A stretch of 64,000 nt of DNA. Origin: Streptomyces sp. D2-8 (GTDB lineage Bacteria; Actinomycetota; Actinomycetes; Streptomycetales; Streptomycetaceae). Location of the stretch: contig NZ_JAAHBP010000003.1 of NCBI RefSeq assembly GCF_023184515.1, positions 682,001-746,000 of the forward strand, in the 5' to 3' direction. Made by a program: the position numbers and the translations under genes. Below the pieces are notes generated by a model that saw nothing but the letters and a program-made list of their open reading frames with translations, was not told where the DNA came from and ran no database searches. Positions 1 to 8,579 of the stretch are shown here, piece after piece. Position 1 is the stretch's first letter. Every line of letters begins with the position of its first letter.

Positions 1-1
1 C

Positions 2-322
2 CTCAACCTCGTCCTCGGCGTCACGGACGCCGCCGCGTACGGCGGTTTCAAAGCTCTCCAGCAGGCGGGCCGGGCGAAGGACGACGCCAAGACCTTCGTC
101 GGCGGGCAGGACGGCTCCGCGCCCTCCCTCCTCGCCGTCAAGCAGGGCACGTTCTACCGGGCCTCCGCCGCCCTCGCGCCCAAGGACATCGCGGCCGCCA
201 TCGTCGACGTGCCGCGCGCGGTCGCCGCCGGAAAGGCGAACCCCAGCGCCCAGGTGCCGATCACACTCGTCCAGCGCGCCGACACCGCCCGGATCGACGC
301 CCTGCTCGCCCAGAACGCCTAG
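2..322 (+). CDS. ABC transporter substrate-binding protein, C-terminal part
   Basis: The 5' end lies outside the window; 106 codons are seen, ending in TAG. The fragment (LNLVLGVTDAAAYGG... to ...DALLAQNA) resembles the last lobe of a periplasmic-binding-protein-like sugar receptor of the RbsB type, with the FVGGQDGS segment typical of the hinge and second lobe. It sits 10 bp before the ATPase gene and in the same direction, so it is most likely the receptor lipoprotein of the importer encoded by the next two genes. The ligand cannot be read from this fragment; ribose-like sugars or nucleosides are usual for the family. Confidence 0.8.
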   Translation, partial: LNLVLGVTDAAAYGGFKALQQAGRAKDDAKTFVGGQDGSAPSLLAVKQGTFYRASAALAPKDIAAAIVDVPRAVAAGKANPSAQVPITLVQRADTARIDALLAQNA

Positions 323-332
323 GGCCGACGCC

Positions 333-2336
333 ATGACGACCACGAACCTCCGCATCCGCGGCCTGACCAAATCCTTCGGCGGCGTGAAGGCCCTCGACGG
401 TGTGGACCTCACCGTCCCCGCCGGCCAGGTGCACGCCCTGCTCGGCCACAACGGCGCCGGCAAGTCCACCCTCATCAAGTGCCTGGGCGGCGCCTACCCG
501 CCCGACGCCGGCACCATCGAGGTCGGCGGGACGTCGTACACCCGGCTCACCCCTCGCGAGTCCATCGCGTCCGGCGTGGCGATCATCTTCCAGACGCTCA
601 GCGTGGTCGACGCTCTGACCGTGGCGGAGAACATCTTCCTCGGCCAGGAGTGGACCCGGCACGGCCGCATCGACCGGCGTGCCCAGGAGGAGGTCGCCGC
701 CGGGCTGCTGAAGCGGGTGGCCGCGAAGTGCTCCCCGCGCGACCGGGTGGGTGATCTGCCCATGGGCCAGCGCCAGTTGGTGGAGATCGCCAAGGCCCTC
801 AGCCGCAGCGCCTCCGTCCTGGTCCTCGACGAACCGACGGCCGCCCTGTCCGGCGCGGAGACCGATGCCCTGGCGGAACGCGTCGAGGACCTGCGCACCC
901 AGGGGCTCGCCCTCGTCTACGTCACCCATCTCCTGGGAGAGGTGGAACGGCTCGCGGACGCGGTGACCGTGCTGCGGGACGGCCGGGTGGCCCACCGTAC
1001 GACGGTGGCGGGGCAGACGCGGCGGGACCTGGTGGAAGCGATCGCGGGCTCACCGGTGCGGCACGCGAGCGGCCCCCGGCCGGCGCCGGGCCCACAGGCC
1101 CACGGCCTCGGCCAGACGTCGGGGCCGGACGTCCAGGGCCTCGGTCCCACGCCGGGGTCGGAGGTGCAGGGTCTTGGCCAGACGCCGGGGCGGGAGGTCC
1201 AGGGTCTCGGCCACGCGCCGGGGCGGGAGGTCCAGGGTCTCGGCCACGCGCCGGGGCGGGAGGTCCAGGGTCTCGGCCACGCGCCGGGGCGGGAGGTCCA
1301 GGGCCTCGGTCCCACGCCGGGGTCGGAGGTGCAGGGTCTTGGTCAGACGCCGGGCTCGCAAGCCCAGGGCCTTGGCCAGAGGCCGGGGCCGGACACCGAG
1401 GGCGTCGCACACCCGCCGGGGCCGGAGGTCCACGGCCCCGCACACCCGCCGGGGCCGGAGGTCCACGGCCCCGCACACCCACCGCCGCCGGACGTCCACG
1501 GCCCCGCACACCCGACGCGCCCGGACGCCCAAGACCCCGCCCACACGCCCACCCACGACCCGCCCGAGGCTCGGCGCACGCCGGTCACACCCCGCCTCGT
1601 CGCCGAAGCCCTGCAAGGTCCCGGCTTCGGCCCCGTCAGGGTCACCGTCGCCGGAGGCGAACGCGTCGGACTGTTCGGGCTCACCGGCTCCGGCCGCACC
1701 CGCATCCTGGAGACCCTCTACGGCCGGCGCCGCGCCACCGCCGGCACGGTCCGGGTCGGCGACCGAACCGTCACCCCCGCCCGGCCGGCCGACGCGCTCG
1801 CCGCCGGGATCGCGCTCGTACCGGCGGACCGGCGGGCGCAGGGCCTGTTCCCGTCGCTGTCCGCGCAGGACAACGCGCTGCTCCCCTCGGTCCAGCCGCT
1901 GTCCCGCTTCGGGGTACGGGTGTTGCGCTCCGAGCGGCGGGTGTTCGGCGCGCTGGCGAGCGCGGTCGGGCTGCGTCCCGCCCAACCCCGGTTGCCGGCG
2001 GGCGCGTTCTCCGGCGGCAACCAGCAAAAGCTCGTCCTCGGCCGGTGGATCAACGAGGCCCGGCACGTGGACGTGCTGCTGCTGGACGAGCCGACCCAGG
2101 GCGTCGACGTCGGGGCCCGGCAGGAGATCTACCGGGTGGTGTCCGCACTCGCCGAAGAACGCGGCACCGCCGTGCTGTTCGCCTCCAGCGACCCCGAGGA
2201 GATCGTGGCGCTCGCCGACCGCTGTCTGATCGTCGCCCGGGGACGGATCGTCGGCGAACTCTCCGGTGCCGAACTCACCGAACAGGCCCTGCTGTCGGCC
2301 GTTCACGACCCCCTGACCGCCGAAGGAGCAGCATGA
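333..2336 (+). CDS. CUT2-type sugar ABC transporter ATP-binding protein with repeat-expanded linker
   Basis: This protein of 667 aa has two nucleotide-binding domains in one chain, as in RbsA/MglA. Domain 1 has Walker A GHNGAGKST (residues 38-46) and the MGQRQLVEIAKA/VLDEPTAAL region. Domain 2 has the degenerate P-loop GLTGSGRTR usual for this family and a full signature, FSGGNQQKLVLGRW, with LLLDEPTQGVD. Relatives are about 500 aa; the excess lies between the domains at residues 252-405, where 14 tandem 11-residue units rich in Pro, Gly and His occur. The reading frame is kept across the array. The gene overlaps the permease gene by ATGA, which indicates translational coupling. It powers import with the flanking permease and receptor. 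Confidence 0.9.
   Translation: MTTTNLRIRGLTKSFGGVKALDGVDLTVPAGQVHALLGHNGAGKSTLIKCLGGAYPPDAGTIEVGGTSYTRLTPRESIASGVAIIFQTLSVVDALTVAENIFLGQEWTRHGRIDRRAQEEVAAGLLKRVAAKCSPRDRVGDLPMGQRQLVEIAKALSRSASVLVLDEPTAALSGAETDALAERVEDLRTQGLALVYVTHLLGEVERLADAVTVLRDGRVAHRTTVAGQTRRDLVEAIAGSPVRHASGPRPAPGPQAHGLGQTSGPDVQGLGPTPGSEVQGLGQTPGREVQGLGHAPGREVQGLGHAPGREVQGLGHAPGREVQGLGPTPGSEVQGLGQTPGSQAQGLGQRPGPDTEGVAHPPGPEVHGPAHPPGPEVHGPAHPPPPDVHGPAHPTRPDAQDPAHTPTHDPPEARRTPVTPRLVAEALQGPGFGPVRVTVAGGERVGLFGLTGSGRTRILETLYGRRRATAGTVRVGDRTVTPARPADALAAGIALVPADRRAQGLFPSLSAQDNALLPSVQPLSRFGVRVLRSERRVFGALASAVGLRPAQPRLPAGAFSGGNQQKLVLGRWINEARHVDVLLLDEPTQGVDVGARQEIYRVVSALAEERGTAVLFASSDPEEIVALADRCLIVARGRIVGELSGAELTEQALLSAVHDPLTAEGAA
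1086..1547 (+). repeat. 14 x 33-bp in-frame tandem repeat (minisatellite) inside ABC ATPase gene
   Basis: Fourteen consecutive 33-bp units encode 11-residue units of the form PGxEVQGLGxx, drifting to PGPEVHGPAHP at the 3' side. Units 4-6 (1185-1283) are identical at the nucleotide level, and units 11-12 (1416-1481) encode identical peptides. The array lies exactly between the two ATPase domains, and its unit length is a multiple of three. Identical neighbours suggest recent slippage or unequal crossing-over. Confidence 0.93.
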
Positions 2337-3316
2337 CCACCGCCGACCCGACCCTCCCGCGGCCCCGCCCGATCGCCCTGGGCGGGCTCGCCACCGTACG
2401 CCGCAACCCGCTCCTCGTCGTGCTCGTCGCGATGGTGCTGGTCTTCCAGCTGACCACGGGCAGCTTCCTCGACCCGGCCAACCTGCGCGGCATCGCCACC
2501 GACGCCGCCACGCTCGCCGTCGTCGCCGTCCCGCTGGCCCTGCTCGTCATCAGCGGCTACCTCGACCTGTCGGTCGGTTCCACGCTCGCCCTCGGCGGGC
2601 TGGTCGCGGGCTGGCTGGCGGGGCAGCACCACCAGTCGCCCGCCGTCGCACTGCTCGGGGCGCTCGCGGCCGGGGCGCTGGTCGGGGCGGTCAACGGCGT
2701 CCTGTGCTGCTACTTCGGCCTGTCCGCGTTCATCGTCACCCTCGGCATGCTGACCGCCGTGCGCGGTCTGGCGCAGCAACTGTTCCCGCTGCCGCTGAGC
2801 GGCTTCGGCCCCGGGTTCGCCTGGATCGGCGGGGCCCGCATCGCCGGGATCGCCGCGCCGGTCGTCATCGCGGCGCTCGTGCTGGCCGCGGGCGCCCTGT
2901 TCCTCGCCCTCACCCCGGCCGGACGGCACGTCTTCGCCATCGGCGTCAACCGCGAGGCCGCCCACCTCTCCGGCATCCCCATCCGCCGCACCCCGTTCGC
3001 GCTGTTCGTCGCCACCGGCGTCGCCGCCGCCCTGGCCGGGGCCATCAAGGCATCGGTGCTGGACAGTGCGGTGGCCGGCACCTCCGGCTCCGGGTTCGAA
3101 CTGACCGTGCTCACCGCGGTGCTGCTCGGCGGCGTCGCCCTCACCGGCGGTACAGGCTCCATCCTCGGCGTCCTGCTCGGCGTGCTCTTCCTCGGCGGCC
3201 TGCAGAACGGCCTCACCCTGCTGAACGTGCCGACGTTCTGGCAGCAGATGGCCCAGGGCACCGCGCTGGTGGCCGGCGCGGCCCTGGCGTACTTCGCCCC
3301 TCGCACCGGGCGCTGA
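2333..3316 (+). CDS. CUT2-type sugar ABC transporter permease
   Basis: A protein of 327 aa starting at the ATG that overlaps the ATPase stop codon (ATGA). It has the RbsC-like BPD_transp_2 pattern: a series of hydrophobic segments, the [16 protein letters not shown] loop near residue 75, and the C-terminal GVALTGGTGSILGVLLG segment. It forms the transmembrane channel, probably as a homodimer, for the importer encoded with the two genes before it. Substrate is unknown; the next gene encodes an amidohydrolase, which hints at uptake of a compound cleaved after import, but that is inference only. Confidence 0.88.
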   Translation: MTTADPTLPRPRPIALGGLATVRRNPLLVVLVAMVLVFQLTTGSFLDPANLRGIATDAATLAVVAVPLALLVISGYLDLSVGSTLALGGLVAGWLAGQHHQSPAVALLGALAAGALVGAVNGVLCCYFGLSAFIVTLGMLTAVRGLAQQLFPLPLSGFGPGFAWIGGARIAGIAAPVVIAALVLAAGALFLALTPAGRHVFAIGVNREAAHLSGIPIRRTPFALFVATGVAAALAGAIKASVLDSAVAGTSGSGFELTVLTAVLLGGVALTGGTGSILGVLLGVLFLGGLQNGLTLLNVPTFWQQMAQGTALVAGAALAYFAPRTGR

Positions 3317-3345
3317 CCCACCCTCCCCCCGAAATGAGGTCATCC

Positions 3346-5061
3346 GTGAGCGACACCGCATCCGTGAGCGACACCACTCCCACCCTCGTCCTGACCGGCG
3401 GTCAGGTCCTCACCGTCGACGCCGGGTTCACCGTCGCCGAGGGCGTGGCCGTGCGCGGCCGGAACATCCTGGCCGTCGGTAGCGACGCGGAGATGCGCGC
3501 CCTGGCCGGGCCCGGCACCCGGATCGTCGAGCTGGGCGGCCGGACCGTACTGCCCGGCATCAACGACTCGCATCTGCACGGGGCCGCCTACGGCATGACG
3601 AAACCGCCGTTCGCCCTCGACGTCGGCCACCCGGCGGTGCGTTCCATCGCCGACATCGCCGCGGCGGTCGGCCGGGCGGCACACGAGGCACCGGAAGGGG
3701 AGTGGATCATCGGCCTGGGCTGGGACGCCGGCTACCTCGCCGAGTGCCTGGCCGACCCGGGCCGCTTCCCGCACCGGCGGGACCTGGACGCGGTGGCGCC
3801 CGAACACCCGGTCTGCCTGACCGACTTCTCCTCACACATGGTGTGGGTCAACTCCGAAGCGCTGCGCCGCTGCGGCGTCGACGCCGCGACCCCGGCCCCG
3901 CCCGGCGGTGTCATCGACCACGACCCCGACGGCCGGCCCACCGGCATCCTGCGCGAGGCCGCCGGGCGGCTCGTCCAGGCCGAACTGCCCGCCCCGACCC
4001 AGGCCCAGCGCCGCCGGGCCATCCAGGGCGTGATCCGTGAGCTGCACTCCCGCGGAATCACCAGTTACACCGAGCCCGGCCTCGGCCCCGGCGGTGCCGG
4101 CTCCCTCTTCGGCGGCCTGAGCACCGACAACTGGACCGCCTACGCCGACCTCGCCGCGAGCGGCGAACTCCAGGCCCGCGTCAGCGTCCTGCTCCTGCCC
4201 GCCCCCATGGGCGGCTCCGCCGACGATGTCCGCAAGGGACTGGCCGAACTGAGCCGCCCCGAGTCGGCCGACCCCCGGCTGCTGCGGGCCATCGGCGTCA
4301 AGATCTTCGCCGACGGCGTGCCGCCCAACCGCACGGCGTGGATGAGCGAACCGTATCCGGGCGGCGGCCACGGCGCCCTGTGCGTGCACGGCGACACGCC
4401 CGCACTCCAGGTGCACGAACTGTGCGAGATGATCAGGCTCGGCCACGAGGCCGGCTTCCAGCTCGGCGTGCACGTCACCGGCGACCGGGCCATCGACCTC
4501 GTGGTGGACGCCTTCCTCGCCGCGAACACGGCCGCGCCCCGGCCCGACGCCCGCCACTACGTCATCCACGGCGACTTCATCAGCCCCGGCAGCCTGAGCA
4601 AGCTCGCCGCGCACGGCTACGGCGTCAACATGAACCCCGCCATCAAGTGGACCATCTCCGACCTGATGGACGAGGTCGTCGGCCCCGAACGTTCCGCCTA
4701 CCAGTGGCCGGTGCGCTCCGCGCTCGACGCCGGCGTACGGGTCTGCGCCAGCTCCGACGCCCCCATCACCGAGCCCGACTGGCGGCAGGGCGTGGCCTCG
4801 ATGATGCTGCGCGAGTCCAAGGCCAGCGGCCGTCCGAGCGGCCCCGAGCAGTGCGTACCCCTGGCCGAGGCCCTGCGCGCCTACACGTCCACCGCCGCCT
4901 GGCAGGACTTCGCGGACGACTGGAAGGGCACCGTCGAACCGGGCCGGGCCGCCGACCTGTGTGTCCTGGACCGGTCACTGCCGGCCCTCGACCCGCACGA
5001 GATCACTGAGGTGCAGGTGGATCTCACGGTCTTCGACGGGCAGGTCGTCTTCGAACGGTGA
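3346..5061 (+). CDS. YtcJ-like metal-dependent amidohydrolase
   Basis: A protein of 571 aa in the amidohydrolase superfamily (Amidohydro_3, YtcJ type). The N-terminal beta-sandwich strand LVLTGGQVLTVDAG precedes the HxH metal motif NDSHLHG (near residue 75); GVKIFADGVPPNRT and the late ASSDAPITEPDW follow, supplying the usual Lys/Asp ligand regions. I chose GTG 3346 because GAGGT lies 7-8 nt upstream; an in-frame ATG at 3334 overlaps that Shine-Dalgarno sequence. It probably belongs to the importer operon (30 bp after the permease) and hydrolyses an amide or similar bond in an imported compound. Exact substrate is not predictable. Confidence 0.85.
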   Translation: MSDTASVSDTTPTLVLTGGQVLTVDAGFTVAEGVAVRGRNILAVGSDAEMRALAGPGTRIVELGGRTVLPGINDSHLHGAAYGMTKPPFALDVGHPAVRSIADIAAAVGRAAHEAPEGEWIIGLGWDAGYLAECLADPGRFPHRRDLDAVAPEHPVCLTDFSSHMVWVNSEALRRCGVDAATPAPPGGVIDHDPDGRPTGILREAAGRLVQAELPAPTQAQRRRAIQGVIRELHSRGITSYTEPGLGPGGAGSLFGGLSTDNWTAYADLAASGELQARVSVLLLPAPMGGSADDVRKGLAELSRPESADPRLLRAIGVKIFADGVPPNRTAWMSEPYPGGGHGALCVHGDTPALQVHELCEMIRLGHEAGFQLGVHVTGDRAIDLVVDAFLAANTAAPRPDARHYVIHGDFISPGSLSKLAAHGYGVNMNPAIKWTISDLMDEVVGPERSAYQWPVRSALDAGVRVCASSDAPITEPDWRQGVASMMLRESKASGRPSGPEQCVPLAEALRAYTSTAAWQDFADDWKGTVEPGRAADLCVLDRSLPALDPHEITEVQVDLTVFDGQVVFER

Positions 5062-5075
5062 GGCCTGCTCAGGCC
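5062..5075. terminator. Short GC-rich hairpin at convergent gene ends
   Basis: GGCCTG-CT-CAGGCC is a perfect 14-bp inverted repeat located between and over the stop codons of the convergent amidohydrolase and znuB genes. It could stop transcription on both strands. There is no T-tract, so the call is weak. Confidence 0.35.
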
Positions 5076-5950
5076 ACTCGCACCGCCGTCCGCCGCGCTC
5101 CCCACCGCCGGTTCCGGTACCGGCCGGTCACCCGGCACACCGCGTAGACGGTGAACGAGATCGTCGTGACGTAGGGGCTGATGGGGATGCTGCTGCCCAG
5201 GGCGAGCAGGATGCCGCCCTCGATCGAGGTGACGGCGAACAGCACGCTCAGCACGGGCAGCAGCACCGGCGACGCGGTGACGCGGGCGGCCGCCGCGGCC
5301 GGGGTGACGACCAGGGAGAGCACCAGCAGCGCCCCGACGATCTGCACCGACAGGGCGACCGCGAGCCCGAGCACCAGCATGAACGCGAAGGACAGTCCAC
5401 GCACCGGAACCCCGCGGGCCTGAGCCACGTCCGGATCGGCGCTGGCGAAGGCGAGCGGACGCCACATGACCGCCAGGGCCACGAGCACCAGGACGGACGT
5501 GCCGAGCAGCCAGGACATCTGCGGGGTGTCGACGGCGACGATCTGCCCGGTGAGGAGACCGAACTTGTTGGCCGCCCGGCCCTTGTAGAGGGCGAGGAAG
5601 AGCACGCCGAGTCCCAGTCCGAACGGCATGATGACGCCGATCACCGAGTTGCGGTCCCGGGCCCGCGTTCCGAGGACGCCGATGGCGCCGGCCGCGAGGA
5701 GCGAACCGGCGATCGAGCCCGCCACGATGTTCGCGTCCAGCAGCAGTGCCGCCGACGCCCCGGCGAAGGACAGCTCGCTGATGCCGTGCACCGCGAACGG
5801 CAGGTCCCGCATCAGCACGAACAGCCCGGCCAGCCCGCCCACCAGGCCCAGCGCCACACCGGCGACGAGGGAGTTGCGGACCAGGGCGAGGAGCTGGCCG
5901 TAGTCGGTGAAGTCGAAGACCTGGTGCCAGATCCCGTCGGCGAGTGTCAT
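5069..5950 (-). CDS. znuB: Metal (zinc/manganese) ABC transporter permease
   Basis: A protein of 293 aa with the ABC-3 permease pattern: many hydrophobic helices, the segment DLPFAVHGISELSFAGA near residue 48, and the late VVTPAAAAARVTASPVLL. It is the membrane channel of a ZnuABC/TroABC-type importer. Its ATG overlaps the ATPase stop by ATGA, and the three genes are read znuA-znuC-znuB. Metal choice (Zn versus Mn) cannot be settled from the permease. Confidence 0.87.
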   Translation of the reverse strand: MTLADGIWHQVFDFTDYGQLLALVRNSLVAGVALGLVGGLAGLFVLMRDLPFAVHGISELSFAGASAALLLDANIVAGSIAGSLLAAGAIGVLGTRARDRNSVIGVIMPFGLGLGVLFLALYKGRAANKFGLLTGQIVAVDTPQMSWLLGTSVLVLVALAVMWRPLAFASADPDVAQARGVPVRGLSFAFMLVLGLAVALSVQIVGALLVLSLVVTPAAAAARVTASPVLLPVLSVLFAVTSIEGGILLALGSSIPISPYVTTISFTVYAVCRVTGRYRNRRWGARRTAVRVA

Positions 5951-6795
5951 GCGCGCACTCCGTCCGTCTCGTGAAACCGCTCGGGGTGGTGCGGCGGGGT
6001 GGCCGTCTCGTCGGGTGCCCCCGCGACCACCACCCGGCCCCGGACACGCATCACGTCGACCTGTGTGCCGTAGAGGCGGGACAGCGATTCGGAGGTCAGC
6101 ACCTCGTCCGGGGTGCCGGCCCGGTGGCCGCCGCGGGCCAGGTACAGCACCCGGTCGGCCAGGCCGAGTACCGGGTTGATCTCGTGCGTCACGAACACCA
6201 CCGCCGTGCCGTGGGAGCGGCGCCGGGCGTCGATCAGTTCGGTGACGGCCCGCTGGTGGTGCAGGTCGAGCGACAGCAGCGGCTCGTCGCACAGCAGCAG
6301 ACGCGGGTCGGTCGCCAGGGCCTGCCCGATGCGCACGCGCTGCCGTTCGCCGCCGGAGAGCATCCCGAGCGGGACGTCGGCGTAGGCCGAGGCGCCGACC
6401 GACGCGAGGATCTCGTCCACCCGGCGGCGGATCCCGCCCGTGCGCGGCCGCGGCCCGAAGCGGTGGCCGTCGATGCCGAACCGGACGAGGTCGCGGGCGC
6501 GCAGCAGGGTCTGCGCGGACAGCGCCGCCTGCTGCGGGACGTAGCCGATGTGCCGTGCGGCCTCGCGCGCGGGCCGGCCGAGGACCGTCAAGGTGCCGGC
6601 GGACAGCGGCCGGCGGCCGAGCAGCGCCCGGACGAAGCTGGTCTTGCCCGCACCGTTCGGGCCCAGTACGGCCAGGAACTCCCCGGGCCGTACGTCGAGA
6701 TCGAGACCGCTCCACACCTCGCGCTCGCCGTAGGACAGGGCGGCCGCGCGCAGGGCGATGACAGGCGTGCCGTCCTGCCGGGGTATCGGGGTCAC
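5947..6795 (-). CDS. znuC: Metal ABC transporter ATP-binding protein
   Basis: A protein of 282 aa with Walker A GPNGAGKTS, Q-loop VPQQAAL, signature LSGGERQRVRIGQAL and Walker B LLLCDEPLLSLD, followed by the switch His in VFVTHEIN. It starts with GTG, overlapping the znuA stop (GTGA), and ends overlapping the permease ATG, so the operon is tightly coupled. It energises metal uptake with the flanking receptor and permease. Confidence 0.9.
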   Translation of the reverse strand: MTPIPRQDGTPVIALRAAALSYGEREVWSGLDLDVRPGEFLAVLGPNGAGKTSFVRALLGRRPLSAGTLTVLGRPAREAARHIGYVPQQAALSAQTLLRARDLVRFGIDGHRFGPRPRTGGIRRRVDEILASVGASAYADVPLGMLSGGERQRVRIGQALATDPRLLLCDEPLLSLDLHHQRAVTELIDARRRSHGTAVVFVTHEINPVLGLADRVLYLARGGHRAGTPDEVLTSESLSRLYGTQVDVMRVRGRVVVAGAPDETATPPHHPERFHETDGVRA

Positions 6796-7712
6796 TTGGC
6801 CAGCGCGCCCGCGAGCGCGGCGAGGTTGGCGGTCATCCAGCCCAGGTAGTCCTTGCCCTTCGGCAGGGTCTCCGTCACGGGCACGACGGGGATGCCGGCC
6901 GCCTTGGCCGCCGCCTCGGCCTTCTCGGTCTGCGGGCCGGAGGTCTGCTCGTTGCAGACGAGTGCCTTCACCTTCGCCCCGCTGAACAGCGCGAGGCTCT
7001 CCTGGAGGATGCGCGGGGAGACGTCGTCGCCCTCCTCGATCGCCTCGCTGAACTGCGCGGGCGTTCTGTTCACCAGGCCGCTCGCCTCGGTCATGTACAG
7101 CGGCACCGGCTCGGTGATGGCGATTCCCTCACCGCCGTGCGCCTTCTTGATCTGCGCCTCCTTGGCCTCCAGCGGCGCGAGTCCCGCCTTGAAGGCGGCG
7201 GCGTTCTTCTCGAAGGCGGCCGCGTCGGCCGGGTCGGCCTCGGCGAGGGCGGTGGAGATCCGGCCGGCGACCTCGGCGACGGTGGGGAAGTCGTACCAGA
7301 CGTGCTCGTTCAGCTCCCCGCCCTCGGGCGCGGCCTTGCCGGACACCTCGACCGCGTTGATCACCTCGGCGGAGTCGTTGTGTCCGCTCTTGAGCATGCG
7401 GTCGACGAAGTCGTCGTAGCCGCCGCCGTTCTCGACGACGACCTTCGCCTTGGACAGGGCCAGTTGGTTCTGGGGGTCGGCCTCGTAGGAGTGCGGGTCC
7501 TGGTCGGGGTCGCTGATGACCGATGTGACGTCGACCCGGTCGCCGCCTATGCGCCGGGCGATGTCGCCGTAGACGTTCGTGGAGGCGACGACGGTCACGC
7601 GGGTCGGTGCGCTCTTGTCACCGGCGGAGTCCGAAGAGCTGCCGCAGCCCGCGAGCAGGGCCAGTGACGCGCTGGTCAGCAGCGCGAGGCGGCGGGACGT
7701 GGACAGGGGCAT
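6792..7712 (-). CDS. znuA: Metal ABC transporter substrate-binding lipoprotein
   Basis: A protein of 306 aa of the ZnuA/TroA family. The start at 7712 is preceded by GGAGGAGCC and gives a lipoprotein signal, MPLSTSRRLALLT..ALLAGCGSS, with lipobox LAGC. Family motifs include DQDPHSYEADPQ (first His ligand), NEHVWYDFP (second His ligand), and the late EPVPLYMTEASGL. The His-rich loop of many zinc receptors is absent, so the cargo could be Zn or Mn. It leads the operon, and a Zur-box-like 15-mer lies 55 bp upstream. Confidence 0.85.
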   Translation of the reverse strand: MPLSTSRRLALLTSASLALLAGCGSSSDSAGDKSAPTRVTVVASTNVYGDIARRIGGDRVDVTSVISDPDQDPHSYEADPQNQLALSKAKVVVENGGGYDDFVDRMLKSGHNDSAEVINAVEVSGKAAPEGGELNEHVWYDFPTVAEVAGRISTALAEADPADAAAFEKNAAAFKAGLAPLEAKEAQIKKAHGGEGIAITEPVPLYMTEASGLVNRTPAQFSEAIEEGDDVSPRILQESLALFSGAKVKALVCNEQTSGPQTEKAEAAAKAAGIPVVPVTETLPKGKDYLGWMTANLAALAGALAK

Positions 7713-7766
7713 GGCTCCTCCAGGACGGACGTGCACAGGGGGTTGGTCGACAGGCATCACGCTAGA

Positions 7767-7781
7767 TGGGAATGAATGTCA
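7767..7781 (-). promoter_or_regulatory. Candidate Zur/metalloregulator box upstream of znuA
   Basis: On the minus strand the 15-mer TGACATTCATTCCCA agrees with the actinobacterial Zur consensus TGAAAATCATTTTCA at 11 of 15 positions. It lies 55 bp before znuA in otherwise AT-poor DNA. The palindrome is imperfect, so binding is an inference. Confidence 0.45.
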
Positions 7782-7848
7782 AAAGCGGGTTCAGGTCCAA
7801 GTCATGCGAAAACCATTGCCAACTGTTGGAGATCGATTGGACTGTCTA

Positions 7849-7861
7849 TCCAAGACTTGGA
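7849..7861. promoter_or_regulatory. Palindrome upstream of YheO-type regulator
   Basis: TCCAAG-A-CTTGGA is a perfect 13-bp palindrome 38 bp before the regulator gene. Further TTGGAC/GTCCAA half-sites occur nearby (about 7795 and 7837). It is a plausible autoregulatory operator; no binding evidence exists here. Confidence 0.4.
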
Positions 7862-7898
7862 CTCATGGTCTAAGGTGATGGAGGTGAGAGGAGGTCGG

Positions 7899-8579
7899 AT
7901 GGGCAGCGAGCCGAACGCCGAGCGGGACGCGATCCTCGCCGCGCTGACGCCGGTCGTGGAGGGGATCGCCGCGACCTTCGGGCCGGTGTGCGACGTCGTG
8001 CTGCACGACTACCGGAGCCCGGAGAAGTCGGTGGTCGCCGTGGCCGGATCGGTGACCGGGCGAACGGTCGGCGGTGCGATGAGCGAGATCGGTATGCGCG
8101 TCCTCGCCCGCGGCGACGAGGCGGCCGACGAACTGAACTACGTCACCCGCACCCGCAACGGGACGCAGGTGAAGTCCTCCACGATGGTGCTCCGCGATTC
8201 CACGGGAGCCGTGTTCGGAGCCCTCTGCGTCAACGTGGACATCAGCGCCGTCACCCAGGCCCACGGCCTGCTCGGCGCGCTCGCCGGACTCGGTGCCGCC
8301 CCGGCCGAGCTGCCGACCACCACGTTCGCCAACGACATCGACTCCGTGGTCGACGCCCTCGTCGACGCCCACCAGTCGAAGCAGCGGGGCAGCTGGGCGG
8401 AGCTCGACCGCGCGGAACGCCTGGAGCTGTTCGGCGGGCTGGACACCCGCGGGGTCTTCGCGGTGCGCGGCGCCGTCGAGCAGGTCGCCGCCCGGCTCGG
8501 CATCTCCCGCGCCTCCGCCTACAACTACCTGTCCCAGGCCCGGGCCGCCCACGACACTTCCACCGGAGGACCCGCGTGA
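7899..8579 (+). CDS. YheO-type PAS/HTH transcriptional regulator
   Basis: A protein of 226 aa. The N-terminal two thirds match the YheO-like PAS domain (GPVCDVVLHDYRSPEKS, then VGGAMSEIG, then GAVFGALCVNVDIS), and the C-terminus carries an HTH_22-type helix-turn-helix (VAARLGISRASAYNYLSQAR). ATG 7899 is chosen because AGAGGAGG lies just upstream; an in-frame ATG at 7878 is a less likely alternative. Its stop overlaps the GTG of the dehydratase gene (GTGA). YheO relatives next to PLP-dependent hydroxy-amino-acid dehydratases are a recurring arrangement, so it probably controls that gene. Confidence 0.82.
   Translation: MGSEPNAERDAILAALTPVVEGIAATFGPVCDVVLHDYRSPEKSVVAVAGSVTGRTVGGAMSEIGMRVLARGDEAADELNYVTRTRNGTQVKSSTMVLRDSTGAVFGALCVNVDISAVTQAHGLLGALAGLGAAPAELPTTTFANDIDSVVDALVDAHQSKQRGSWAELDRAERLELFGGLDTRGVFAVRGAVEQVAARLGISRASAYNYLSQARAAHDTSTGGPA

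Noticed and set aside
1086..1547. Regular 33-bp repeats resembling a CRISPR array
   Set aside because: Units are directly adjacent with no unique spacers, the unit is a multiple of three, and the frame joins two ATPase domains. No cas genes are near.
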